From: Flammeovirgaceae bacterium UBA6059
GTDB taxonomy: Bacteria; Bacteroidota; Bacteroidia; Cytophagales; Cyclobacteriaceae
Assembly (NCBI GenBank): GCA_002435755.1
Contig: DIYH01000035.1
Coordinates: 1 to 64,000 of the forward strand
Length of the DNA: 64,000 bases
Direction: 5' to 3'
Shown: piece by piece, positions 9,301 to 17,452 of the stretch
Position numbering within the stretch: the first letter of the stretch is position 1
Layout: each line of letters opens with the position of its first letter
Program-made: the position numbers and the translations under genes
The notes under the pieces: generated by a model
What the model was told of the DNA's origin: nothing
What the model saw: the letters and a program-made list of their open reading frames with translations, nothing else
Database searches by the model: none

Positions 9301-11185
9301 TCCAGGTGTAAACCCCATCAACCTCCTGCCAGTCGGGTATTTTTACCTCAAAGCCTTCGGGATACTTCCTGATCTTGGTGCCGTGTACCTCTGAGTCCCA
9401 CCCCAGAAAGGGTGCATACTCACCTGGCCTTACCGAGGGGGTACAATAGTACTTGGCCTCCCTGGCGGCTCGAGCGATCCAAACTCCAGGTAATCCATTG
9501 ATCTCCACATCTTCTATTTGTACACCATCACTTAGTGTGACCCGAAACGTTATTTCATCCCCAAGTTTTAGATCTGGTAATGACAATAGATGGTCTGGAG
9601 GAGCAGCATCACTATTATATTCGTACACACCATTGACGAACACTTCAACTTTATTGTAAGACTGCTCCAATATGAGATTATCACCAGCTAAAAAGGGGCC
9701 AGTTGGGCCAATATCAACAGACACAAAGGGATTTCCAACTTCTCGATTTTTAGCCCTGTAGCGATATAGATTATAGACTGATCCGTCAAATTCTCCATAC
9801 TTCCCTAAATCTTTGTAATGAAAATTGTTAACCTCAAACGGTTCGTCCTTTGCAATCAAATAAAAGTATGGAAACCCTGTAAAACCATTAAACTCCAAAG
9901 TAACACTTTGATCACTAGAAGATTCTCCCACATTATTTGGAAGTCCTGATACCGCTGTAAACTTATCAGAACCCTTTAAATAATTTAAACCTGAACCAGA
10001 AACACTTATGGTCCCTGTACGGTCAAAATAGTAATAATAATCATTGAACAGCTGGTAAGGGGTATGCTTCTTAAATATGGCTCCTGGTATACTCACAGAT
10101 TTAAGATGAGTATCAGTAGCTGTAACTTTTACGACTACTGCGCGAAAGGGCTTCCTAATACAACTCTTAGAATTGTCAAATGAACAAGGTTTAGCGTGCT
10201 TGTTCATTTCATCTACTTCATGATTATACGATTTTGATCCAACTGTAGCATCAGATATTTTTGGAGGAACGGGAAATTCCTGATTAGTAGTGTAGCTAAT
10301 TTGTGGGGAAATTCCTTTTTCATCTCCGGTTGGATAAGCATAATGTTTGATCTTCACCTCCGACATGACAATACCAGAAACACTAAGAGCGAGTATTCCG
10401 AGCAATTTTGGTGCCATACTGCCCAACCCAGCTACTGAAACACCAGACGATGCAAGTTGACTAGCAATATTCGCAATCACAGTGGAGGCTCCCACTAGCT
10501 CAGCTGCTATTAGGACAAGAACAATAACTAATGCTGCATCAAACAGTGTCCACCATCTAGATGTATCGTTTGGCCTATTCCAAAGTTTAGTATAGTCATT
10601 ACTCTTTATCTGTGTCTTATTGAAATTTAAGCCATGTGCAAGGAAACCATATGCATCCCAGTTGTTGTATGAATTAACATCTACTAGTTGTGTACCATAT
10701 ACCAGGTAATCATTATCAGTAAAATCAAAACCAAAATTCATATTACCGGTATCCTGACCTCTTCTGTACACTTCCACCTTTACATTCGGTACATAATACC
10801 CATCACCACTACCTTCAAGAACCTCAATATCCACACCATAGTCAATTCCACTGTCATCTTCCTTAATGTTGTAGGCTGTCTCATCCACCAAGATCATATC
10901 GGATGCATCGATCTGGTCTAATGGATCAATACTTGAAGGTGGTGAGGCAATACCTGAAGTAAAGGTCACCGGCCCACCGTTGACAATGACTGATCCATCT
11001 TCCTGCCATTCTAATCTGTTATTTCCATCAACTGAAGTCCAGTTGTTGCCAGGTGTAAGCTCTGTGCCATCGCTAGCTATGATCTTAGCTGGTATGTAGT
11101 CCTGCCCCTGCACATACTCGGTGGCTAGCCCCACAAGGGCTACCAGCAAGTACAGTTTTAAGTACTTATTCGATAGTGTTTTCAT
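3332..11185 (-). CDS. Giant secreted protein: GH53-like galactanase domain plus glycerophosphodiester phosphodiesterase domain
   Basis: The ATG at 11185 gives 2617 residues and a clear signal peptide (MKTLSNKYLKLYLLVALVGL...). An ATG further upstream would overlap the preceding gene and bury the signal. Residues about 212-280 contain a hydrophobic stretch rich in A, L, V and I that could be membrane-embedded. From about 1455 there is a GH53-like barrel: GVFLLGADLSEL opens it, VRLHLWHTPRF follows, YVQVGNETMS carries the expected acid/base Glu and VVIVETAYPY the expected nucleophile Glu. A Cys-rich insert (about 1825-1930) follows. From about 2245 comes a GDPD domain with AHRG, PENHTLSL, EVDVYMTYDS and VLTHD, the usual metal and catalytic motifs. 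GH53 enzymes cut beta-1,4-galactan; GDPD enzymes cleave glycerophosphodiesters. No T9SS tail is present. The regions between are unassigned. The two activities in one chain are unusual. Confidence 0.8.
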   Translation of the reverse strand: MKTLSNKYLKLYLLVALVGLATEYVQGQDYIPAKIIASDGTELTPGNNWTSVDGNNRLEWQEDGSVIVNGGPVTFTSGIASPPSSIDPLDQIDASDMILVDETAYNIKEDDSGIDYGVDIEVLEGSGDGYYVPNVKVEVYRRGQDTGNMNFGFDFTDNDYLVYGTQLVDVNSYNNWDAYGFLAHGLNFNKTQIKSNDYTKLWNRPNDTSRWWTLFDAALVIVLVLIAAELVGASTVIANIASQLASSGVSVAGLGSMAPKLLGILALSVSGIVMSEVKIKHYAYPTGDEKGISPQISYTTNQEFPVPPKISDATVGSKSYNHEVDEMNKHAKPCSFDNSKSCIRKPFRAVVVKVTATDTHLKSVSIPGAIFKKHTPYQLFNDYYYYFDRTGTISVSGSGLNYLKGSDKFTAVSGLPNNVGESSSDQSVTLEFNGFTGFPYFYLIAKDEPFEVNNFHYKDLGKYGEFDGSVYNLYRYRAKNREVGNPFVSVDIGPTGPFLAGDNLILEQSYNKVEVFVNGVYEYNSDAAPPDHLLSLPDLKLGDEITFRVTLSDGVQIEDVEINGLPGVWIARAAREAKYYCTPSVRPGEYAPFLGWDSEVHGTKIRKYPEGFEVKIPDWQEVDGVYTWSWTLQRRMDASVAPHDFNSNLSQWSKTKDVSASALPDAPNMLSQKQRNSQMEGINMQLLHAWWRPSDWSGSTEPNYSGSYVNDKYLLGLDGDEFLYVNGQYYNTIDKDGNPIPDHVPALIVRDTRDVWKYVPEQEGSSAINDMVTAYQQNRTAQDGGDASAVDPYAGYEIEDKTMYRTTATSAGWPQDKIYDPYEKDGVVPENNAAPGMISVRWGDGADDKIDLKVDVTSPLATDRGFYGSISGTQWPAVFQKKVPYTLSGLEGLTTEELGKFILQYEYEDALGKLTIVKRRLADNALALGSASSTGRWTERFDIQGHGYHTITAYYRRTAESEPVMIAGKELMEIQLRFLASPDASTIVNFDPDADMQDVVALKENGNGGEGAFWYLRDFNYSWPDQIPLYGYEDGNFQKEYTFTIGDKVTFLANDADPITFWQQSTEWYQSQRIQSRKIPNDSLDVYLTWSLSPVAFRGFQGKESIVVSKNEDLIVRGSGRTFTHTFDKQGSYELFVSYSTDPNAPPSTHIAAMVHVVELDYDKNKPNDLKTKDKGEIALYDISPEQQEWLGLTDEEVNTYKFATVEKLLSEWSYVDAPRQSQPADASDGQQADMAYRFAKKNNYQDEYYWYNQQKEFINNHTKVADFITSYELDKSRESWFPINWIRHHDDRNHPIPLDIDPGDVKTITFANPFDLSWNSILDSNLPSEAPEAWQWRMPWTAWTPYQGYRTRTNIKAIYNLDKFWDETDGAFAGNGNVQYGDDYTSYHAAVRSAFNFTDEQKAKYDFYLDLRKGRRFLVNVKENSFLIATNKNLEVSTTEYVENFMVANYRVNPGLGEGVFLLGADLSELSAQEVCIGGNTPVLAPDQTNLKEAYDILENTQANTVRLHLWHTPRFSDPTITANNDGSNKWKYKDHLIQNGDEYPFNTLEDTSEQIKRAKSKNFKVLLDIMYSDFWANPSQQMIPRSWMSTYDEIILGTKTWDDLAQLMHDYTQAVLLQLSYDKALPDYVQVGNETMSNIVIRDSIAGYLRSDKQTIKSGNPANKSYSYLDEVKRVLNWDHLTVEQRGGKTDPDRNSLLTINWDRQSILINAALEAIHEFNQENGTDIYVMLHWNNLESAMKYYTNVAFESAEHGRWGTKVIDKELVDAIGLSYYQVYSDFSMQQVKYFVENIGRSTSLDVVIVETAYPYTVQNGDNTPNQVDGAIASTPRDQNLLDCYCEGKAAADPDDNGINRCVQCLVGSSENNCYQWNDEHEEWELKTDQWVMSDAYRGYVDRSTRVWVEGVVTTSYCASHPNSEFCWKTYSNLGKGYWWSYEGDAINPNIGESPYGNPYAYEWSCDNGVPIGHEHSGGTEDISESGQQTWITDLISNVKQASYVTGAGKVIHPGKGVILYAPFNVGCECQFMNARGASWDNAAILSTTSTGHDYVGNLPKNDQGEVIGGLKAIGYNYEGFTRQIPVQNLIVDGVNYVIDFLRPSAEYGDYMRVSSVNASEGLYFLPLRNRAWNKGKGRLRISTGPNESVEELYFMAASSTKEVLSTLGIVSEAIEVNGNPVLATATDWEGGTTKNTKFKLYRVTLSQPLSSGTSLLTPYSGLDGPFLITASKPIVRKPSVTSANEKILKRKSYPDDYLICAHRGYWEHLPENHTLSLAEAKRLKADFSEVDVYMTYDSVLVLTHDGFGMRETDYGTEGIDQVFYQNFIDYVTTTGRDNLAANASVFVGATNPYQTIANTKAFQSTDQTIWSNTPDSNPDGLPIGLENAKLRTKDGKLADDGAGGDVTINSLEDALIWAKANDVFLAIDHGLTNALAYEVYDLALTHGMTDNLLFKSGTSVSPWRLEKDYGAAFMQQLIYSPYYNTENNQNPEYPYPWVNYLAIQEKIREGWTVPAYEVQFKNNTADATVNKAFNQMLDITARERDKSWLGVTPLIPTGCNNYYLAWLKDQCETYGFGCANYDWRMNMDYEIGMGVDYFITDDLKLTQEYLDIIKTALNNGN

Positions 11186-11207
11186 CACGCTATAAGGTTG
11201 ATGTTTA

Positions 11208-14200
11208 CTAATTGTTGGATAGTTCATTAACCCTGGCCTCCAATGCTTCGAGTCGTTCAAGCAGCGTCGTGTTGAGCGCCTTTTGTACTTCGAGGGCATT
11301 GTCCTGCTCGATGGTGTAGAGGGTGAGTTCCTCGATTTTCTTCAACAGGGTAATGTTCATCTTCTTATCACTCACTCCTCTTTGCTTTACCTCAGCTTGA
11401 GATACTACTCCTGGCAGATGCTTATGCTCTCGGATGTATCCCTCTAACTCGTCCAGGTCACTCAGGTCATAGTCCTCCTCAAACACATAGTCGGGCCATT
11501 CATCCCAGTCCTCTTTGAAAATATAGGTCATGTCTTCAGTGGCTATGCCTTCTTCGACAAATAGATAGACATCTTCAAGAGAAGCAGTGCTTGAGAAGGA
11601 GTGTTGATCTGAATGAGGACCTATATGTACAGCACCTGCCGCTATCATGGCATAACCCCCAGGGTTTGAATTGAGATCCAAGTGAGTCGCAGAAATGGTA
11701 TCAGTAACTACATTTGGAACCTGAAGCTCCTCTTCTGCCCATATCTTTTTAGCCTCTAATTTGCCATCCACGTACATCAGACCCAATCCTCCAAACGCGT
11801 CGGGATCTACTTCCAAAAACGGATAGCCAGTAACAAAATTGACACTTAGTTTCCCGTTTACATCCAAATCCCCACTATGCTGGTTATAGTCTACCGCTAT
11901 AGCAGAGCCGGGAAGTTGTAAATCCCCATCTCTTGTAAATCGAAATATCTTGCCGGTAAGAAAGTTATGAATGAGCAGATCATTGTTTGATCCATCTGGA
12001 TTGATACTCCATTCAAGGTCACCAGAACTATTCCTTAAGGTGAATGCAGTTTCGGTAGTTACTGAATTTGCTGTTGCATTTCCTTCTGAAGTGAGGTTCC
12101 CGGTCATTTTCAAGTCGGCATTGAACAGAATGAAATCATTGGGATCATCAAAAACTGCAATGGGATCATCCCAAGTACCCACAGTCACTCCATTCATTCC
12201 ATCAATATTCAGTGCTCCGGCACTTTTATCAAAAAAAGAACCCCCTAGCCAAGTATCATCGAAAAATCGAATAGCTCCCAATCGCTGATCACCATTGTAT
12301 CCCTTAATATTATTGTAGCTACCATCAGGCACCTCAAGCAATATACCGCTTTCATGAAATTCTTCTCCAAGCCTGGCTTCTACTCTCAACGCACCTACAG
12401 AAAATCCACTTTCATAGGTTGGAGCAGTTCCCGGAATAAAATCTGGATCTATAAGAGCTGGGCTATATCCGGGCAAACCGGTAAGCTGTGATCCATCACC
12501 AATAAATTGAGTGGCTGTAACACTTCCATCCACATCCAGGCTTCCAGTGCCGGCATTCAGAGACATCAACCGCTGATTATGTTTGTTTTCCCATATAAAG
12601 CCTTGTTGAGCACTCGTCGCACTTCTAAAGCGTACCGCATAACCAGAAAAATCATGACCGGCTACTGCCTCACCTCCATTAAAGGCTTTGCCAGACCCTG
12701 ACTGGCTCATGTAAATACCCCAATCGTTGTTATGTCCGTTCCAGAGGGCAATGCCCTTTCCTGTACCTCCGTCCTGTCCCTCTTGTACAACGATCCTTCC
12801 CTCAATATCAGAACCTGATACACTCACACCTGTAAGCTGTGAACCATCACCAATAAATTGAGTGGCTTGCACTGTGCCTGCTACGTCCAGTTTGTGGATA
12901 GGATTGCTGACACCAATACCTACATTGCCGCCGGTATAGTGGATAGCTCCTGCATTATCAGTCCACAGGCCCGCATTGATACCGGTAAGCTGTGAACCAT
13001 CACCGATAAATTGAGTGGCTGTAACACTGCCATCCACATCCAGGCTTCCAGTGCCGGCATTCAGAGACATCAACCGCCTATCAGCTGAGTTTTCCCATAT
13101 AAAACCCATTTGCAGGCCCGATGCACTTCTAAAGCGTACCGCATGACCAGAAAAATCATGACCAGCTACTGCCTCACCTCCATCAAAGGCTTTGCCAGAC
13201 CCTGGCTGGCTCATATAAATACCCCAGTCGTTGTTATGTCCGTTCCAGAGGGCAATGCCCTTTCCTGTACCTCCGTCCTGTCCCTCTTGTACAACGATCC
13301 TTCCCTCAATATCAGAGCCTGATACACTCAAACCTGTAAGCTGTGAACCATCACCGATAAATTGAGTGGCTTGCACAGTGCCAGCTACGTCCAGTTTGTG
13401 AGCAGGGTTGCTTACACCAATACCTACATTGCCGCCAGTATAGTGGATAGCTCCTGCATTATCAGTCCACAGTCCCGTATTGATACCGGTAAGCTGTGAA
13501 CCATCACCGATAAATTGAGTGGCTTGCACTGTGCCTGCTACGTCCAGCTTGTGGATAGGATTGCTGATACCAATACCTACATTGCCGCCGGTATAGTGGA
13601 TAGCTCCTGCATTATCAGTCCACAGCCCCGTATTGATACCTGTAAGCTGAGAACCATCACCGATAAACTGAGTGGCTTGCACCGTGCCTGCAACGTCCAG
13701 CTTGTGGGCAGGGTTGCTGACACCAATACCTACATTGCCGCCGGTATAGTGGATAGCTCCTGCATTATCAGTCCACAGTCCCGTATTGATACCGGTAAGC
13801 TGCGAACCATCACCGATAAATTGAGTGGCTGTAACACTTCCATCCACATCCAGGCTTCCAGTGCCGGCATTCAGGGACATCAACCGTCGATTAACTCTGT
13901 TTTCCCATATAAAGCCTTTTTGAATACCCCTTGCACTTCTAAAGCGTACCGCATCACCAGAAAAATCGTGACCAGCTACTGCCTCACCTCCATCAAAGGC
14001 TCTGCCAACTCCTGACATGCTGACATAAATACCCCAATAGTCGTTATTCCTTGATAGGGCAATACCAGTTCCTATACCTCCGTGTTGTGCCAAGATCCTG
14101 CCTTCAATATCAGAGCCTGATACACTCACACCTGTAAGCTGTGAACCATCACCGATAAACTGAGTGGCTTGCACTGTGCCTGCTACGTCCAGTTTGTGGA

Positions 14201-14840
14201 TAGGATTGTTGACACCAATACCTACATTGCCGCCGGTATAGTGGATAGCTCCTGCATTGTCAGTCCACAGGCCCGCATTGATACCGGTAAGCTGCGAACC
14301 ATCACCGATAAATTGAGTGGCTTGTACAGTGCCAGCCACGTCCAGTTTGTGGGCAGGGTTGCTTACACCAATACCTACGTTTCCTGTGTTGAAGAAAATA
14401 TTGCCGGTATTTTCTGACCAAAGACCTGATACTCCCGAAATGTTGACATCATGATGAAAGGTCACATTTCCATCAATAGGGTTTATCGTCATAATATCAC
14501 CAGCTTGTTCACTTACAAATTTGAAGGAGTCACCACAGTTCGTACAATTGGACCCCTCGTATTGCATTCTGAACCAGTAGTTGCCAGCGTTTAACATGTT
14601 GGAACTGTTTTCATCCCATTGAATATACTGTGTTCTGTTGCCCCCACCGTTGAACATCTTAAAGAGTAGGTTCCCGTTAGCAGAAGTATTGGGCTGCTCT
14701 AACAAGATATTGTCCCTAGTTTTGGTGGTGGTGCCATCATCGATCCAATCTTGCGCCCTAACTTGCCCAGTAGTAAGGAGGACGATCATCATCAGAAATA
14801 CCTTTGTGGCGTGACTTTTGAAATATGCATTTGTTCTCAT
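11208..14840 (-). CDS. Tail-fibre-like secreted repeat protein with C-terminal coiled coil
   Basis: This 1210-residue protein has a signal peptide (FLMMIVLLTTGQVRAQ) and then up to nine copies of a collar motif ATQFIGDGSQLTG, interleaved with the units NVGIGVSNPAHKLDVAG and GLWTDNAGAIHYTGG and three copies of a longer SGSDIEGRI module (roughly residues 150-800). The C-terminal part has the EHKHLPGVVSQAEV motif and a heptad-like coiled coil (about 1145-1210) typical of Bacteroidota fibre proteins whose ends trimerise. Such proteins are surface fibres of unknown partner. It ends 22 nt upstream of the giant GH53/GDPD gene, so the two are probably co-transcribed. Near-identical repeats suggest recent expansion and a locus prone to copy-number change. 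Confidence 0.75.
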   Translation of the reverse strand: MRTNAYFKSHATKVFLMMIVLLTTGQVRAQDWIDDGTTTKTRDNILLEQPNTSANGNLLFKMFNGGGNRTQYIQWDENSSNMLNAGNYWFRMQYEGSNCTNCGDSFKFVSEQAGDIMTINPIDGNVTFHHDVNISGVSGLWSENTGNIFFNTGNVGIGVSNPAHKLDVAGTVQATQFIGDGSQLTGINAGLWTDNAGAIHYTGGNVGIGVNNPIHKLDVAGTVQATQFIGDGSQLTGVSVSGSDIEGRILAQHGGIGTGIALSRNNDYWGIYVSMSGVGRAFDGGEAVAGHDFSGDAVRFRSARGIQKGFIWENRVNRRLMSLNAGTGSLDVDGSVTATQFIGDGSQLTGINTGLWTDNAGAIHYTGGNVGIGVSNPAHKLDVAGTVQATQFIGDGSQLTGINTGLWTDNAGAIHYTGGNVGIGISNPIHKLDVAGTVQATQFIGDGSQLTGINTGLWTDNAGAIHYTGGNVGIGVSNPAHKLDVAGTVQATQFIGDGSQLTGLSVSGSDIEGRIVVQEGQDGGTGKGIALWNGHNNDWGIYMSQPGSGKAFDGGEAVAGHDFSGHAVRFRSASGLQMGFIWENSADRRLMSLNAGTGSLDVDGSVTATQFIGDGSQLTGINAGLWTDNAGAIHYTGGNVGIGVSNPIHKLDVAGTVQATQFIGDGSQLTGVSVSGSDIEGRIVVQEGQDGGTGKGIALWNGHNNDWGIYMSQSGSGKAFNGGEAVAGHDFSGYAVRFRSATSAQQGFIWENKHNQRLMSLNAGTGSLDVDGSVTATQFIGDGSQLTGLPGYSPALIDPDFIPGTAPTYESGFSVGALRVEARLGEEFHESGILLEVPDGSYNNIKGYNGDQRLGAIRFFDDTWLGGSFFDKSAGALNIDGMNGVTVGTWDDPIAVFDDPNDFILFNADLKMTGNLTSEGNATANSVTTETAFTLRNSSGDLEWSINPDGSNNDLLIHNFLTGKIFRFTRDGDLQLPGSAIAVDYNQHSGDLDVNGKLSVNFVTGYPFLEVDPDAFGGLGLMYVDGKLEAKKIWAEEELQVPNVVTDTISATHLDLNSNPGGYAMIAAGAVHIGPHSDQHSFSSTASLEDVYLFVEEGIATEDMTYIFKEDWDEWPDYVFEEDYDLSDLDELEGYIREHKHLPGVVSQAEVKQRGVSDKKMNITLLKKIEELTLYTIEQDNALEVQKALNTTLLERLEALEARVNELSNN
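12470..14360 (-). repeat. Nine-copy coding repeat inside the fibre gene
   Basis: The DNA encoding ATQFIGDGSQLTG recurs at about 12476, 12832, 12982, 13336, 13486, 13638, 13792, 14138 and 14284, with spacing of about 150 or 350 nt. The short step is one GLWTDNAG/NVGIG unit; the long step adds the SGSDIEGRI module. Copies are almost identical at the nucleotide level, which favours recombination between them. Confidence 0.85.
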
Positions 14841-14929
14841 GATAAGGTTGATTTAGAGGAATATTTGAGATATGAAGTATTGCTTTTTAGTGGCTATGAA
14901 TGTACGGTAAATGGTTTCGGTGTTTTTTG

Positions 14930-15637
14930 TCACTTATTTTTAAAGGGCTGATTGATATCATAGGTCTTAATTGTGTAGGGTACTGTAGGGTCACCGCAAT
15001 GTGCTCCTATGCCAGTGTTGAGAATAGAGGCATAGCTATATTGGGCCAATACATACCCAAAGACAGGATGCACGGCAAAAATGAAGGGCTGTGCAGTCAC
15101 AATTTTTACTTTAGTCTCTTTGAAGCCCGTCACTAATCGCAATGCTCGATTGATAAGGAAATGACGATACAGTTCGGTAATCTCATCTATATTGCCATTG
15201 GGTTGGGTAAACCCATCGCCGGGGAAAACGCCGTTATTGATATCCCCGGGCATGTCCGACATACATGTAAGAGGCCGGACATTGATGCCCATGGTGATAC
15301 AACAACCGTCCACTATAGCTTGCTCTTCATTTGCAATCTGTGTCAAGTAGGGCTTATGATAATCCGCGATGAAATCCTGAAACTCCGTAAAATGGATACT
15401 CGGAAGTAAATCTGCTCTTAGGGGATCATTACACGACCCAGCATCACTCGACCATTTGCATCCAGAGGAGTGACCATAAGACTTTGGTGCACACACTTCC
15501 TCAGTTCGTGTTAAACGAGCCCAGGCGATCAGAAAAAGAGCCACATGGAGTGTTATCTCCTTGTTAATCAAACAAAATCTCAGCGCATCTACACTTTTTG
15601 AGATTGTCCGCGTTGAAAAAATAAATGACTCACGCAT
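14930..15637 (-). CDS. Cys-containing protein of unknown function
   Basis: I do not recognise this 235-residue product. It has a hydrophobic stretch near residues 28-40 (ITLHVALFLIAWA) that could be a signal sequence if translation starts at an internal codon; the N-terminal 20 residues look unlike a normal secretion signal. Cysteines occur at EEVCAPKS, SGCKWSS, GSCNDP, DGCCITMG and LTCMSD, suggesting disulfides in an exported protein. It lies 89 nt upstream of the fibre gene on the same strand and could be the first gene of that cluster. The exact start is uncertain. Confidence 0.45.
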   Translation of the reverse strand: MRESFIFSTRTISKSVDALRFCLINKEITLHVALFLIAWARLTRTEEVCAPKSYGHSSGCKWSSDAGSCNDPLRADLLPSIHFTEFQDFIADYHKPYLTQIANEEQAIVDGCCITMGINVRPLTCMSDMPGDINNGVFPGDGFTQPNGNIDEITELYRHFLINRALRLVTGFKETKVKIVTAQPFIFAVHPVFGYVLAQYSYASILNTGIGAHCGDPTVPYTIKTYDINQPFKNK

Positions 15638-16321
15638 TTGATCCTAAGGATAATTGACTTAAAAAAAATGCCATGGACGAGGACGTGACTTAACACGGTA
15701 TTAAAAAATGATCAGTGCTATCTCACGAAGACCAGACTCCCAACTAAGAAAATCATATCTCCATCACTACCCACTTCACTCGTCTCACATATGACCCTAC
15801 TAAATTGACTCAAATAACGCAGTAGAAGTGGGGTCAAATTCGGTTTAAAACGGGTGTATCTTGGTATCAAACCGTTTTGTTTAACCCAAAACATCATTAG
15901 AGAATTAAGCGCCAAATGAAAAGTGTCATAAGAAGATAGTGAGTCTGTTTTTTGTGATCTTCTTTGATGTAAGAAAAACTTATGATCCTGGGAGGCTGGT
16001 TGAGCTTTGAATGTTCCAATAAACAAGAAATACCATTCAGAGGGATGTTACTGATGAAGTGTCTTCCTGACAAGACAGGAATCGCCATTTTTTGAATAGC
16101 CAGGATTTAGGAGCGCCCGGCTCCAATGCTGGTTACCAATTAATTCCTATCGTTGAGGTATTTTGGGCAAGTCTTTGGTAAGGAGCTACCCCATTGTCCA
16201 TACCGCTGTACTGCACTATGATCAGACGCTTCAAAAGATTTTTGGTTGGAATGGGAGTCCTTCAGGCAATACGTTTACCTTTTTTTGCAAGTCGGATATG
16301 GAGTGCAGCAGAGGCTTTTTT
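15638..16321. other. Intergenic stretch without a recognisable gene
   Basis: About 680 nt with only short, unsupported reading frames. A 102-codon minus-strand frame at 15718-16026 matches no family I know. Part of the right end may be 5' remnant of the transposase fossil that follows, since its reading frames there are broken. Confidence 0.4.
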
Positions 16322-16640
16322 ATGAGATAGGCCGATGGTTTTTGATCAGTTAGACTTTGACCTTTTGGCCTTGGATATGGATTCATTGGCATAGACCTGT
16401 CAAGGATCGCAACAAGGCTCGCGTAAGGGCTATAACCCCAAGAGAGAGGTAACAACTCCCACCTTTCATTGATGGTTTGCGGAGATGAAAATGCCTCCCC
16501 GCCCAGACGAGATAGCTAATTTCTGGCTCACGCCAGGCAACACATCTTCAGCCAACAATATCATTGCATTTTTAGAAGAGACTTTCTCTATGCTGACCAA
16601 CAAGACCGTTGGTTTGTCGGGGGCAGATGCTGGTATTGGA
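16322..16640 (+). pseudogene. Remnant of an IS1380-family transposase
   Basis: One reading frame carries the IS1380 landmarks in order: LALDMDSLA (the LDIDST motif with the first catalytic Asp), then QQGSRKGYNPKRE (the QEG.KGYNPK motif), an EMKMPPR stretch, FWLTPGNTSSANN (the LRPGNTHSANN motif) and GADAGIG (the RADSGF motif with the second Asp). The frame is broken by TAG at 16392 and by TGA at about 16464, and both ends are missing. In IS1380 elements the transposase is about 430-450 residues; only about 110 remain. No terminal inverted repeats were found nearby. The gene is dead. Confidence 0.75.
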
Positions 16641-16862
16641 CTTACCATTGCTCATGAAACGGAAGGCAGCATCTTTCCATCAAGTAGTCATGAGGTCACT
16701 TTCGAGTTAAACGGTCCAGGTCAATTAATTGGCTTGAACCAAGTAGCCACCAAAGCGGGTGTTACAACTATACTGTACAGAGCTGACCCTTCGCTTCTTG
16801 GCATTACGGCTGCTTCAGAGGGGCTAAGTTCTGCCCGCTTGTCTATTTCGCAATCGGAATAG
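16641..16862 (+). pseudogene. C-terminal fragment of a GH2-type glycoside hydrolase
   Basis: The frame that leaves the transposase remnant continues without a stop into a different family. The motifs HEVTFELNGPGQLIGLN and GITAASEGLSSARLSI match the last beta-sandwich domain of GH2 beta-galactosidase-like enzymes (compare the usual F-x-V-x-G-x-G-x-x-x-G-V and A-x-S-x-G-L motifs). Only about 70 residues remain, with no catalytic domain. It looks like the stump of a GH2 gene truncated by the insertion element or a later deletion. Confidence 0.65.
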
Positions 16863-17452
16863 GTGTGATCCCGCTTTCAAGGTCATTGTTGAATTAGAAG
16901 GGTTTCGCATACATTTCCTATTTCAAATGAGAAAAAACTGAGAAATGGACATGCTTTTGTCCGTTCTTTGTCCGAGGAAAATCAAAGTACTATAAAAACG
17001 TCCAATACCTACAATAGAAGTCGATTTTATACATCACAAACATATCATGTGGAGAATGTATGTCTCTTGGAATTGAGATGAGAAATTTCTAGGAAAATAG
17101 GCCTGTAGTGAATAGGATAGGCCGTTTAATTTCATATCTATTCTCATTCTTTCTTATCGGACGAGAAGCATTTCTCGGCATGCTTTTGTCCGAATTTTAT
17201 CCTAAGATGTATGATGAACCAACATGCACAATGCGTCTGCTTGTACAACTCGTATTGATGGTACCCCAAAAAATGGACGTTGGATACAAGAGAATTCTAA
17301 CCTCTTTCTAATCTTCAATATTTCGCATTAACAAGATTCAAGAATACTTTTCGCCTAAATAAAAATGAACAATAAACCCATCTTAATATTACTGATGAAA
17401 TTGCTAAACCTAATTTGCAATTTCATTCTTCGGTATTCAAGTTTAAACCAAT
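16863..17452. other. AT-rich upstream region of the two-component genes
   Basis: No gene is supported in these 590 nt. A near-direct repeat, GCATGCTTTTGTCCGA-like, occurs near 16950 and again near 17178. The stretch directly before 17453 should hold the promoter of the response regulator, but no confident Bacteroidota -7/-33 pair could be picked by eye. Confidence 0.4.

Noticed and set aside
13515..14015. 166-codon plus-strand frame opposite the fibre gene
   Set aside because: It is the antisense of the repeat region and repeats only because the coding strand does.
15718..16026. 102-codon minus-strand reading frame
   Set aside because: No recognisable motif, no good start context and it lies in a region of broken genes; not called as a gene.
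17108..17311. 67-codon plus-strand frame with a hydrophobic stretch
   Set aside because: It lies in an AT-rich region before the response regulator and has no family resemblance or operon context.
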